Assembly: GCF_030272615.1 (NCBI RefSeq) | Contig: NC_081412.1 | Location: 18,517,932-18,577,931 of the forward strand | Direction: 5' to 3' | DNA from: Cryptomeria japonica | Lineage: Eukaryota; Streptophyta; Pinopsida; Cupressales; Cupressaceae | Length of the DNA stretch: 60,000 bases | Part shown: positions 25,101 to 40,100 of the stretch, one piece after another | How the letters are laid out: the number at the start of each line of letters is the position of its first letter | Numbering within the stretch: the stretch's first letter is position 1 | The notes under the pieces: model-generated | Told to the model about the DNA's origin: nothing | Databases searched by the model: none | The model's input: the letters and a program-made list of their open reading frames with translations, nothing else | Made by a program: the position numbers and the translations under genes

Positions 25101-28100
25101 TAGTTATATAAGGTTTAAACTAAGTTATCGAATCGCTAGAAATTAAGGTTGATTCCGAGTACAAAATATCTCAAATTTGGAGACGGCATAAAACCAAACA
25201 AGGTTTGTTTAGTTTCACCAATTTCTCTACCTCTAGAAAGTCTTAAAGAGAAGTTATTTTCTTCCGAAGTAAATTACCCTTAGTGTATCAATTTACTTAT
25301 TAAGTTTTTTTCCAATGAAAATTATAATAGGAATTAAAATAACTGATGTCAAATTTAGGAATAATAATCACTTTGATAGGGGAATGAGTGGGAGGAGCAA
25401 TCCATGGATTTAGACACAAATAGGAACATTAACTTCTCTCATGGGGTAGGAGAAATATTCATAAAATTAACAACTAACAATTGTATCTTGGTGTGCAATG
25501 GGTAAGCCAAAGAGGTGTCAAATGTCAATTAGGGAAAATTTGGTTTTTTTTTTTGCATAAATTTGTGTAGTACATGAGGTAAATTGGTAGGTCATTTATA
25601 AATAGTGGTCTCCAGAAGTGATAGGCTCAAATCAACCATGCATGCACTTGTATAACCCAATCATAACTAAACAAAACCTTTAAATCAAGAAGAGAATCAA
25701 ATTTCATTATCAACAAGCAACAAAGGTAGAGATAATGATAAAAAAAGAAATAAATAAAGGGGGGAGAATAAGGGAGCAACATAAAGAGAGAATGAGAGAG
25801 AGGAGAGTCGAATAGAAAGAGATAGAAAGATAAAGATAGAGATAGGGATAGGAAGTTATATGTACAAAGAAAAAGATATATAATGGTAGAGAGATAAAAA
25901 GATAACTAGATAGAGATAGATGGATAGACGAAAGAAGAAATATGGAGAGATATATACAAGAAAAGAGATATAGAAATAGAGGTTTAAAAAGAGGAGGGGA
26001 GAAAGAGAGAGGGAGACATGTTTAGAGATGCAGGGGTTGAGAGAAAGATAGAGGTAGAGATGAAGATAGAGTGAGAGAAGGAGAATGAAAAAAGTCAATA
26101 GAAATAGACGTAGAGGGAGGAATAAAGATATAGAGATAGAGGGATAAATTTGCAGTGATATAAAGGAAGATATAAATAAAAGTATAGATGAATTTGGTCA
26201 ATAGTATACCTATCTAAACCATGACTTTCTTCAATAGTGCACCTTTTAGGATTATAGGGTTTAAGAAAGGTCAACAGAGCCTCTCACAACATCACCTTTT
26301 TCTATCTTTCCACCAACACCTTTGATAGCATTCACGAGCTCATTTAACATGTGTATGTAACTTTCAACACCCTCATCATTAGCCATCTTCAGACATTCAT
26401 AGTTATGTTTCATATTCATTAACCTAACCTACTTTGTCTTAGGATCTCCTTCATATGCAAAACTTAATTTATCACAGATCTCTTTGGTTTCTTTTATTCT
26501 TGTAAATCTAGATCATACTATATCATTTAAGAAATTAATAATTATTGTTCTATCCTTTGTATTATTCTCATGATTCAAGGAGTTTCAGGTATGTTCTCCA
26601 AAGACATAGCCAGATTTAACAATTTCATAAATTCCACTTGGCAAAGTTTTCAAATAAGATTCCATCTTATCCTTCTAATAGAAAAATTTGTGCCATCAAA
26701 CTTAGGTGCTTTGAAATAGATTTATTGTACCATTCTGGATCTACCTCAAGTGGTTAAGCTTTTCTAAGAAGAACCATACTTCGATACCAATTATTGAGCC
26801 CACGACAGGATTGAGAGGGGATGAATCAGTCAAGATTGTTCTATCAAACTTTAAAAAACACTTAACTATTTTACAACAATAAGGAAAACATCAACCATCA
26901 ACACATGAGTAACAAATTTATGAAAACGCAACAAGGAAAAACCACAATGAGAATCACACTCAAAGTATAAATAAAATTGATTATAATGTTTTAGGCTCAC
27001 CGACAAGGAACAACATGCACTTGGTCTTACAAGGCTAAGGTGCACAACCTTAGGGTAAGATAGAATTACTTGTACAACTACAACTCACTACTTCAGTGCA
27101 AGATACAAGGAGCTGCCAAGAGACTCATTGTCTTCTGAAAACAAAGAGAATAGGAGAACTAATTTTAAAAAAATCTTTTGATCATGAAATTATCCTTGAA
27201 CCATCGTGTCAAGAGACCAATATCATGGAAAACACAACTGACATCAAGTAGTGTCTTAAAAACCTGTCACAATAAATATATTATCATCAAAGATATTCAC
27301 AATTTGGCTTTCACACATCTATAGTATCAAATCTACTTGCTCAACATCAACATTTACTTTACATCAATTACACATGTTTTGTCACACAACTCATATATCC
27401 GCACTTCTTTTATACAAGTTAAATGATAAAAAATCTAGTTGAGGGTCAATCATAGATAAAGTATACAATATTACAAAAAATAAGATACCCAGACCAAAAA
27501 CATCCAATACAGTCCACTCCACAAGATAGAGGAGACCCAAATCCATCACAACACATTCTTCTAAGTCAAATCCAATGAATCACACACACTAAGACATCCT
27601 CCAAAGTCAAAATTAAATGTAACATGTAGACAAGTAATAGAACTTGACAACTAGTCAACCCCAACATATTCCAATGCATATTACTTAATGTAGATCTCCA
27701 CACACCACAGTGAGACCCGTAACAATATTCTAACTCAACCTCCAATGCATATCCGAAATAAAAATTATGATCCAAATAAGATAATAGAATTAACATGCTA
27801 AAAACAAAATACAATTGAATTTATCGAGCACATACCAACATAGCTTACTTGTAGAGCAAAGATACCACTAGAGAATTGAATTAGAATACTGCATGAACTG
27901 AATAAACACATCCTCAAAATATAAAACTTGAATTCATGTATCTCAATGTCAGCAGTCAATATATTGAACCACTTTGACAAATAAATTGACTATCCGAAAG
28001 AAACAACAACAAATCTCATCATCTGAGTAATTAGAGAACTTGTTGACTTGATAGTGAACCACTCACAAAGCAATAACACTATTTCCAAATCTACACACAA

Positions 28101-31100
28101 TACTCTTCATGATCCATAGGAATACAAAGAATTCTACTTATGGGCCCTTAAATACTCTTTCCTACATATTGAACTTGCCACAACTGTGACTTTTTGGAAA
28201 CACTTCAAAAATCACAAACTCAATGATGACAGATAGAGAGACCTCATCAAACTCAATAGCGACATCAACATAGAAACCTGTCATACTTGAACTAGACTCC
28301 ATCTAGAACAACAACTTTGACATCAATGATAGCAAAACTTAAATTTCCAACAATACTAACCTTTGTATGTTGATTTCTTCAGCCTAGGAATTTTAATTCC
28401 AAAACTGGAAGGCAAATATGCAGCCTAAAGATTTCAATTCCATGAGACTCGATAGACATAAATTCTTTCAAAAACTTATACTAGTAGCACAATGCATGAA
28501 TCCCATTACTATAGTTCTTACTATGTACAAACATTAAAAAAATAACTACACCAAAAATGATATTTATGAAATTCGCCCCATTTCAAGATGTAGAGGAATA
28601 TAACTTAGCTCATAAAATGTTCAATTGTTAGTATTTCTCCATATAGCATACATTATATAATGACACGAGTTGTAGGTGAATGACTTCATTTATTAGTATT
28701 GCTTACATATAGCATACATTATATAATGAAATGAGTTGCAAGGGAATGACTGAAACAACAAACACATATTTGGAGCAAGAACATTCAATGATTTTCAACT
28801 TATAAAAATGCATTTTGTATAAGTGTAATTATAAAACTCAAGGAAATGCTATGTGTAGACACCTAAAAATGCCTCATTGATCATGTACTAACTATTCTTC
28901 TAATTGATTAAATAACTCTTTATTTATTTACTTAAGATAATTAATCTTATTCTTCTAAATTCATATTTCTTCATCATCTTACTAATTATTCTATTTTTAA
29001 TTCTATCATCGTTTAATCATTTAAACCATTTTTCTAGTGTTAATTAAATATTTATTATTTAATTAATTTTGATTAATTCCCCAATTTAAATAATCTTTAT
29101 TATTTAAATAAATTAACTTTCAATTCCTATTTCTCTCTTTTAGTTAGCTTTTTCTAAATAAAGTTGTCAATCAACTTTCAATCAGTTAACTATTTCCTCT
29201 TTATTTTCTACAATCACCCTTTTTCATCCCTCAGTCAGCTTTTTCTTAATCAATTGACTCAATTAATCTATTCAATCTATTCTATTTCACCTCCAATTCG
29301 GTAGTTCAACTATCAATCGGCATGTGATCTCACCTGAGTTCCACCTCTTGATCAATTTGTTCTATCTTTCATTCAATTCTCATCCAAAAATCTATAAATT
29401 GAGCATTCAATCTCCATTTTCAACAATCACTTTGAATCATGAACTTTTAATCTTTGTGTCATTTGCAGGTTGCCAGTGCGATATCTGAGAGCCACAACAC
29501 GACAAAGAGGAGAAGAGCAATGGAAGCTATACGTAGCCTTGGAATAGGGGGAATCAATTAATTTATATTATATTCTTGTTTCTTGCTTCTATATTATTTC
29601 GTTGTTTTGTTTGTTTGAATTTCAATTAAGATAGGGATTCATGATTTCTCTTTCATTCCTAGTTTACTTTACATTAGATGAATTTATACATGCGACATTT
29701 TGGTGAACCCGATGTGAACTAACAACAATTTAACTTTGTTTTTGTTCTGTGTGATTTTGTAGATCGTATGAAATTTTTATTTTTTTTGCAAGTTTGTACA
29801 GATTTGCGGAACAAATTCTAAATTATGCAATCGCGATTGCATCATCACGCAATCGCATAAACAGGCTCACGCAATCGAGCATATACATGGTCACGTATTC
29901 ATGCAAAACCCATTACACAAAAGCCCTTACAAGATCACGCAATCACTTTGTTAGGACCACACATTCATCAATAATATTGTTGTTTTGTTTATTTTATGTT
30001 TTTTATTTTCTGCTCTCTTCTCTGTCAAATTTTATATGGAATTAGGTAAATCTAGATACTATTTAATTTTATTGCATGCTTAATTATGATATTTTATAGC
30101 ATGTAAGGTACAATTCAAAATTTCAGGTGCCAAGAGGACAAAAGATCAAAGAAGACAAGCCAGACACTATCAGCAAATCCTCAAGGTAGAAAAAAAGATA
30201 CAAGATCTAGAGGATCAACCAGCCATTGACATATATAATAGCCCAGTTCTCTCTTATAGAGTCAAATATGATTTGCTTAACATAGAATGGATGATGAGAG
30301 ATCTTGCTAGGAAATCACAATTTGTTTTGCAAGTTCGAGATCAGAATTAGTTTTGTTTTTTTTGGTTTGTCTATGGATCACGCAATCACTCTCTTAGGAC
30401 ACGCAATGGTTTTGTTAGGATCAAGCATCGCTCTGTCAAAATTACACAATCGACCGTACAGCATCAGGTAATCGATCATGTATCATTATGCATTTGTGTT
30501 TTTCTTAATTTAGCTTTATGTTTCTGTGGGTTTTATTAGGTTACTGATTATCTATTTGCAGTATGTGGCAAATTTACAGAGAGGATTGGATCTTTACTGA
30601 ATCATAAACAATCATGCTCTCACATGTCAGTTTTTGGCTTAAAATAAACAATGGTTAAAATGGACATGCATGTTATAACACTTCAGTTTTGTGCTTAAAA
30701 TAAACAATGGTTAAAATTAGCATGCATGCATTCACATTTCAGTTTGGTATTTTAAAATGGACATGCACATGCACATGCATATCTCACACCTAAATTTGGG
30801 TTTTAAAATGAACTTGAATCAAGCTTCTTAATAGATTAACCCACATTTCATTTTCTTAAGGGAAAGAACCTTTTATTGTGTTTGGGGTGGACCTATTGTT
30901 GCATCAACTACCTTTCCACCTGCCTTCGGGGTCTTGGGAGAAAGGGAGAAGGTGATAACAACACCCACTTTTTCATTTTAATAGTGAGGGGTATCTTTGA
31001 CTACGGATTTCATCACCCCACAGAGGTACTTTGAATTGAGATGCGTTGGGGATATCATTTCTCCCAGTGTACGCTCGAGCCAATTTTTTGAGCTGCTATA

Positions 31101-34100
31101 TAAATATACTAGTCAGGTGGCTAGAGTGTTGAGTGAATTCGGTGTATGTGGGGGCCTTCCTTGCATCGATAAAATCAACTAAAGTCTTAAGTGGCTTGCT
31201 TTGAGAATCCATCATTGGATTGGGACCCCTCAAAATTTTATAATAAGAACTAACTTAGTAGCCCAAATTCTACACTCAGTGTTTCTGAGAGTGCGCATCG
31301 TACCCCATAGATACCCCTTATACCTTGCATTATGAGACATAAATCCCTTGGTGATAAGATATTCGGCTCTTTAGGGTAAGAGAGACTAACATGCCCGAGA
31401 AGTGTGTGTCGTAGAATAGAGCTAGTGCTGCCAGACTCTCTATCTATCTATCTTATTTTGGTATTTTGTTGTGGAGGCCTCATTGAATGGTGTCCACTTT
31501 CTAGACCAAGATTGTATTCTGTGTTTTTTTATGTATCGTTGTACTAGGCTAGTATTGAGTCAATTTTTTTGGGCTATTTCAAGCCATATCTTACATATCT
31601 CTGAATTTTCAGAATTGGTCAGAACATAGTTCAGCTAGCTATACTTGTCTTCAAACAACTGTTCTCAGATTTGGAAAACAACAAACTTGTCCTACACACA
31701 TAATTACTGGAAACAAAGTCCATTTCGAAACATCAGACATTCCTATAAACTCAAAATTTTATATACTTGTGACCATAGGCAATCCTTACATAGTCCTTCC
31801 ATAGTCTTCATTTACGTCCTTATTATCATCCTTAGTCCTTGCATAGTCTTCATTTATGTCCTTATTATCATCCTTAGTCATTTCATAGTCTTCATTTACG
31901 TCCTTATTATCATCCTTAGCCCTTGCATAGTCCTTACATAGCCTTCATTTACATCTTTATTATCATCCTTAGTCCTCATAGTCTTCATTTACATCCTCAT
32001 TATCATCCTCATATACATCCTTAGATTTAATTCCTTGTCTAGACCTCATATATGTCTGTCTTAGTCCATCATAATTTGTGTAATCATTCTAGAAAGTCAT
32101 AGAATGTGTCCTAATGGGTCTCCTAGGTGATGGTTTTCTCCCCTTTGAGCAACCTAATCTAGTGCCAAACAACAATTAATGAGAAATTATTGACGTTTTA
32201 GGTAACTTGGCCTGGCAATTAAAGAGAAGCACACCTCATTATATAGGAGTTGAGTACGAGATAAATATAGAGTATAAAATTGCCCGTAGAATTGATAGAG
32301 AAATTGATGTAGAACGTCTAAGAGAAGAGCTTGAAAAACTTGCGTTGCAAAAATATCAAAATACTCAACAAGTCTCACATCAAATCCTCAATAAAGAGTC
32401 TAGTCTATTGTTACATATTCCATATTTAGGTCTAGAGTCTTGCATTATTGTCATCTTGCATTAGGTTCTAAACCATCCTCATATAGAAGTCTTAAATGCC
32501 CATCACAAGATCACAAAAGGAAAAAGTAAAATTGACCAAAACAGTGACCTGTCAATAAATCCAACTTGGAACATGGACATATCAACTAGTCAACAGTTAA
32601 ATTCTTAGGCAATGCCCACAATACATGAACTACAATAAAATTTAACATGCGAAGAGATTGAATCAACTCAACAAGACCCACATATCCTTATGATCTTAGA
32701 CGCTCTTATACATAATGATAGGGACAAGTATCTCTTGTTGTTATTATAAAATGGGGCCCAATTACCTGAAGATTTTGATATCATAACAATCTTACCACTA
32801 AGAAATACTCTAGGTCAAAATAGCAGTCAAATACCACACATGACACAAACACAAGCGACAACCTCAAGTTTTCCTCACAATACATCAACATCATATACAC
32901 AAACAAATGACATTTCAAATGTGAATTCTCAATCAAGTGCATCATCCTCCACAATAAACATTAGTGCACCAACACAAGCTATACTGATAATGTAAAGTGT
33001 CTCAGCACCAATTCAAACACAAGTTCCTCATACAACAAGTGCAACCCAACCTCTGGTTTCCTATTCCATAGGATCTACATACAGTCATCAGAATGCAAAC
33101 CTAGGTTTCGCTAATATGAGTACAACTCAATCAAACATGGGTTCACATATCACTTATTTCACAGTACCTAGTGGAACCTCATAACATGTGGAATTATAAT
33201 TATGGTAGCTTTCAACAACCTCCTAGTTATACTACCACGAATACTTTTGTGGGAAATATACATGTGCAAAGTGTACCTCTGACTCAAATGGATATTTTGT
33301 CCCAACAAGTACAAAATCTACAATAGATGATAGCTATGTAAACCAGTAACGATAAAAAGAGCTACACAATGCAGAACTTACGTCCTTATCCTTTTGATCA
33401 CACATTATACATGCCGCTTTTCCCACCACATTTTGAAACACCAAAATTTGACAGATGTTGAGGGAAAAGTGATCCTAGAGATCACATCAGAGAGTTTTTT
33501 ACGACATGTATAGATGTTACAACTGAAGACACTTATCTAATGAGACTGTTTCCTAAAATTCTGAGAGGCTCATCCTTGGAGTGGTTTTCACATTTACCAC
33601 CAACTATCACATCATGCGGTGAATTAGCTAAAAACTTCATTGCTAACTTCTCGCATAAAATTGAAACCCTAGTCACTTTGATGAACTTATGTGTTGCAAA
33701 ACAATATGAAAATAAAACATTCGCATCCTTTATACAACGATTGAGACCTCTATATAGGAGATGCAAGTCTACATCTTTGCAGAAAACTTAATTCCTAAGA
33801 TCAAGTACCCGATACAAATGCAATGTTTGACCATATTTAAATAAATCACTGAAAAAGCCCTAAAGTGTGAGAAAGGACTAGTAGAACAAGGTCTCGTAAA
33901 ATATGGCAATAACAACAACGATAAATCCAAATTTTGGTCGAAAAACAAAAATATGACCAACGATGGTTTTGTAGACTCTCGTACAGTGAACAGAACTCAA
34001 TCGATTTTGTCTTTACAAGGTTCAAGTCAATCATTTAGTCCAAACATAGAGAATAACACTGTCTCGACAAATGTAAATGTTGCGTAAACTATGAACACAA

Positions 34101-37100
34101 AATTTCCAAGGGTAAATGCTCCAAAAAGGAATTACACACCTCTAGGGGAACCTATTGAATCAACGTTTAAAAAAATTGATATAGATAAACATGATCGCTT
34201 TACCAAAAGTAAGAATATATGAATCAGGTCCTTTCAAACCTACATGGTGGAATGGTAGTGATTTATGTGATTATCATCATATTAAAGGTCACAAAACTAC
34301 AAGTTGCTATAAATTGAAAAACTTAATCCAAGACATGATCGATCAAGGTGACATCACGATTGACACCAACAAAACTTCAACAAACACGAATCATACCATC
34401 TTTAAGGATCCATTTGTGAAATATAACAAAGGGAAGGCATTTACATCGAGAACACAAGACAATACAACTAACTACACAAAAGTCTCATACGACTACACTA
34501 TTCATGTCATTAGCTTAGGAGATGTAGTAAATGATGATTCACAAGAAGCACTTGATAATGGTGAGCAATATCAAGAGACTTACAACGATGATAACCAAAT
34601 TTGCATGCTGTCGGAAGCACCAAAATATGATGAAGACAAGAATCTCTATCTTATGGACTGGGGGCATGAAGAACCATTTCATTCAGGATGGTTTGAAGAT
34701 GAACTTTTAGCATATATCATGGATGTCGAACTAGCATATGATGACTATAGGAGGGGATATGACATAAACCTTGATAACGCAATATATATTACATACAGTT
34801 CCTTCGCAAGAGATGATACAGTGGCTACAATCACCATAACTCCCAGAGATAGAGACTGTGTAGTAGTTACTCGTAGATCTAAAGTAACTTTACAAGTAGT
34901 ACCATCAAACCCACCACCAACAGTAGGGACTTATAATATTGTTGAACAACTCAAGAAAACCTCGGTGCATATATCACTCTTTGAACTATTGCATATGTCA
35001 CAAACTCATAAAGCTATCATAGACAAAGCACTTCAAGATTCAGTAGTTGACAAAGATATAGATGAAAATGCCTTCCAATCCATGGTGGAGAATTCAGAAC
35101 AAGGTAGCCACATTGCGTTCATATAATAGGATATTCCTAGTCATAGACTTCTCCATATCGACCCGCCACATCTAGAAGCTTACATACATAAGAGAAGAAT
35201 CATAAGAGTACTTATAGATGGAGGAGCCAATCTCAACATTTGTACATTAAAGCTAGTTAAGGCGTTAGGATATTTTGAGCTTCATATTGATCCTTCAAAG
35301 AGAATAAACATCAAAGAATATGATGATGAAGAGCATCCCTCAAAAGGTATAGCTACACTACCAGTGCAAGTAGGACCTATAACAACAGAGGTTACTTTCC
35401 AAGTGTTGGACAAAGAACTAGGGTACATCATGTTATTTGGCCTCTCATGGATTCACACCATGCAAGTTGTACCGTCAACATTTCATCAATGTGTCAAATT
35501 CTTGTACAATGGCATTGAAATCACCACAAAAGGTGATCCAAATCCATTCCAACACTGTAATCACTTAAAGACAAGTGTAGATAACCAGGTACTAATTAAT
35601 CAAAACACTACTCACTATAAAAATGGAGTCACTAACAATCACAAAAACATAGAAGAATGTGCCTACAATATCTTCTTTGCAGATAAAAGATATTGGTTGT
35701 GGGGAATACTCTATTTCAAGTACCTCAAATGGAAAACAATTGTCTCTTTCTCCTAGGTCTTTTGGGAAACCTCAAAACATAGTAATGAAACAAGACAAAG
35801 GAAAAGAAATAGTCAGATACTCAAATTCATGCTCTTTCATTAGGTGGGGAGATTTACAAGAAGAATCTCTAAATGAAGATGTCAATCACTAGATATACAG
35901 AGAAGAAGATGACATGACAATACCTAGCTTACCTTTAGATTAGTATGGCAACAAATTCAAGATTATACAAAAACATGGGTATGATGGGACCACAGGCTTG
36001 GGATTACAAAAGCAAAGAAGATTAGAAGCCATTGTACCAAACGACAATCCAAAGAATCAAGGGTTAGGATATAAACATGTACCAAATATAACGGAAGCAA
36101 GACAATGTACACTAGATATACAAAACAGACCAAGGCTACCATCAGAGCACATATCTCAAAGTTAGTTGTCAACATGAGTGTTTGCCTCTTCATCTTAGAC
36201 AAGCAAGAAAGTACCAACATCACCTAGTACAGAATCAGCCGACGAAGATATGAGATAACTTCTGCAAGAACCTAGCACTGAGTCAACTAGCAATATAGTA
36301 TCTGACACATTCGCACAAGCAAATATGGTAACATACACAGGCTTAGTACCAGTAAATGAGCCTAATCCTTGGTTGCTATCAATGCTTCTGTCAAGGGAAA
36401 CAACTCAAGCTCCACCCAATGAATCAGATGAAGAAAGACTACAATGACTTATACCAGGTTTAAGAAGGGTGACCCCCATACAAAGCAAACCCACCAATCT
36501 ACAACAAAATCAGATGCAAGAACAAGAGGAGATAGGTGATATGACTCCAGAAGCTGAAACATACATAGAAAGTGACATAGATTCTCACGACTATGAATTT
36601 CTATCTAATCATGATTCCATCCCACAAGAAATTGACATGATAAGGTATAACAAATCATCTATAGATGAAAATATACCAGGTCACTCAAATAACCAGGTAT
36701 GCATGTTATCAGAATCTGTTACAATAGAAGGGAGTAATGAGTTACCCCTTGTACACTCACATTTGATTGATTGGGGATGAGAAGGAAAACCAACTCTAGA
36801 TTGGTTTGAGAATCATGAAGCTATTGCAGAATTACTTGGTGTTAGAGAAGGGTTTACAAAAGGTGATCACAAGGCAGGGTTTTTTGTTGCCCTGGATAGA
36901 ATGACATACTTAGGAGAGGCAACCACCTCTGTAACAAAAGATATGGATCAAAGTAATCACAATGGAAAGAGTGAGTTAGAAAATATCCGTATTGAAAAGA
37001 GAATTCAACTTTAATCATGGAAGAAACTCAAGAAGTAAATATAACCGAAGGAGAAGTTGTACATAATATCCATTTAGCAAAATCATTAAACTAGGAAGAA

Positions 37101-40100
37101 AATGACAAATTCATACAGTTTTTCAAATAATGTCCTATCAATTTCGCTTGGTCCTATGCAGATATGCCAAACTTAGATCTAGAATTGGTGTTACATCATT
37201 TACCATTGCTACCATAAATTAAACCATAAAAACAAAAGCTACGAAAGATGCATCCACATATTGCATTACTAGTCAAAATAGAATTCCAAAAGTTGTTGAA
37301 TGTGGGCTTCATTTGACCTACTGACTATGCAGAATGGATATCTAATCTAGTACCTGTGACTAATCCCATTGGGGGCATTAGAATATGTACCGACTTTTGA
37401 GATCTAAACAAAGCATGTCCCAAGGATGATTTCCCATTACCCAACATAGATATGATAGTTGACTTAACTGTTGGGAATGAAATGCTTTCATTAATGGATG
37501 GGATACAACTAGATTAGGATTGCACCAGAAGATCAACACAAGACGACATTTACCTGTCCATGGGGAACATACTGCTAGAATGTCATGTCATTTGGCCTTA
37601 AGAATGTAGGAGCAATATATCAAAGGGCTATGATGATACTATTTCATGACATGATCCATAATATCGTAGAAGATTATGTGGACAATCTACTAGCTAAATC
37701 ACAGACAAGAGGTCATCTTGAAGTCCTTGCAAAGATATTTGATCGATTAGAATAGTATAATGTCAGGATAAACCCCAAAAAGTGTGTTTGGTGTAACAGA
37801 AGGAAAAAAATTAGGGTTTATTGTGTCTAACAGAAGGATTGAAGTAGATCCTACAAAGGTCAAAGCAATCATGGATATGCAACCTCCATCAACACTAAAG
37901 AAGTTAAGAGCGTTACAAGGAAGACTGCAGTCTATAAGGAGGTTCATAGCACAGCTGGCAGATAAATGTCATCCATTCCAGTATTTACTCAAAAAAGGAG
38001 TTACCTTCAAATGGACAAAACAGTGCCAAGAAGCTTTTCAAGCTTTAAAAGATTATCTTCTGAATACTCTAGTATTAGTTCCACCTACTCCAGGAAAACC
38101 CCTATTACTATATATATCAGCAACAAACTCATCTTTAGGAGCCCTGTTGGCACAACATGATGATCAAGGAAAGGAAAAAGCAATCTAGTATCTAAGCAGA
38201 ACATTAATTGGATATGAGCTTAATTATACTCCTATAGAATGAGCATGTCTAGCAGTGATTTTTGCATCTCAGAAACTTAGACATTATATGTTGTCACAAA
38301 GTACAACTCATCGCATGCTTTGATCCACTCAAATATTTGTTAAGAAGAGCATCATTGACTGGAAAATTGTTTAAGTGGGTCATGCTTTTAAGTGAGTTTG
38401 ATATAGAGTATGTGGAGAGAAAGGCAATCAAAGGGCAGCTTATAGCAAATCAATTAGCAGAGGCTCCTTTGCAATCAGTCACCCGCTACTAATAGACTTT
38501 CCTGATGAATCATTGTTTACATTGACAACATCTACAATGTGGAAATTATACTTTGATGGGTCCTATTAAAATCATGGAGCTGGAGTTGGGATTCTTTTCA
38601 TCACCCCTCAAGGCGATTCTATCTCTAAGTCATTCAAAATAACTTTTCCCTATCCAAACAATATACTTTGTACCTTCGTACAGTGAAGGATAAAAGAATT
38701 ACAAGTCTACGGGGACTCACAACTAATTGTAAATCAAGTTAATGATGACTATAACACAAAAGATGATAAATTGTTGCCTTATAAACAAATGGTAGAAGAT
38801 TACAAAGAACATTTCAATAACATCACTTTTGAATAGATTTTGAGGATGCAAAACAAGGCAGCCAACGACATGGCTACAGTAGGGTCTCTACTAAATATGC
38901 CTAATAATGAAACTCAGTTTGAGTTTATTGTACAACAATTGATGATACCGACATATGAGATTCCCTCATCTGAATATGTATGTGCAATAGTGGGTCCTGA
39001 ATCCCCATGGTACAATGAGATATACACATACTTACATACTCAGTACAAGTCTCCTGATTTCTCTAGAAATCAAAAGAAAATTCTTATTCATCAGGCATCC
39101 ACACACACTATTATTGTTAAGACATTGTATAGAAAGAGCTTCTCTTGATGAAAGAGAAGCACAACTTGCCCTAAAGGAGGTACATGATGGAATTTGTGGG
39201 GCGCATCAAAGTGGTCTGCCACTATCAAAGAAATTGTTAAAAACGGGATACTACTAGCCAACTATGGAAAAGGATGTTAATAAATATGTATAAAAAATAT
39301 AAATAATATTAAATGCATGGAGACCTCATTCATGCACCGACACAAGATCTTCAACATATTACATCACCATGGCCATTTTCACAATGGGGGTTAGATCTAG
39401 CTGGTAAAATCAATCCTACTTCTTCCAATGGGCACAAATTCATCTTAACAGCTACTAAGTATTTTACTAAATGGGTTGAGGCAATTCCCCTTACATACAC
39501 CACTGGTAAGCAAATAGAAAAATTCATGCTTAATTACATTATCTGTCGATACGGAATTCAAATGTGCATAGTGACAGATAATGGATGTCCATTCAAAATT
39601 CAAGAAATGAGAGAATTGTGTGAAAAATTTCAAATACAATAGAGATTTGTAACACCATATTATCCGCAAAGAAATGGACAAGCAGAGGCAGCAAACAAGA
39701 CAATATTGAAGATCGTTAAGAAATTTGTCACTGATGCAGGACGAGACTGACATCTCCAATTAAATCCCACTTTTTGGGCTTACAGAACAAGAGTGCGCAC
39801 CCCTAAAGGAGCAACACCATATTCCTTGGTTTATGGTACAAAAGCAATACTACCTATTGAAATATAACTACCGTCTTTAAGAGTCTCCTTAAAGATCATC
39901 ATATCAGAGGAAGACTATCAGGTTGCAAGATTACAAGAGCTGGAAATGCTCGATGAAAATAGATAAACTACTTTAAATCATTTACAAGGTTAACAGGATA
40001 GATTGAGAAGGAGTTATAGAAAATGAGTACACCCAAGTAATTTTGAAGTGGGAGATCTAGTTCTCAACCAAAGGAACCTAGCGGAACAAGAAAATCCAGG

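Larger units (their letters stand above)
29720..32186 (+). other. Gypsy D long leader with repeats
   Basis: About 2.5 kb of non-coding leader. It holds several copies of CACGCAATC (29846, 29868, 29936, 30379, 30400), an 18-bp perfect palindrome at 29825-29842, roughly 56-bp imperfect repeats at 30624-30800, a 42-bp minisatellite at 31800-32020, and one open stretch at 30127-30350 ending [10 protein letters not shown]. No function is assignable. Confidence 0.7.

Noticed and set aside
25856-26098. Minus-strand open frame rich in Leu, Tyr, Ser
   Set aside because: It is the complement of a degenerate GA repeat; low-complexity composition, no start context or homology.
31645-31941. 98-codon frame with repeating hydrophobic peptide, possible membrane protein
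   Set aside because: The periodicity is that of the 42-bp minisatellite; no homologous domain.
31800-32020. CRISPR-like spaced repeat
   Set aside because: Units are contiguous tandem copies without unique spacers, in a plant retroelement leader.
34191-35126. Independent host gene of 311 codons
   Set aside because: Its ends join gag (knuckle) and protease of Gypsy D in the normal polyprotein order, so it is a fragment of that element.
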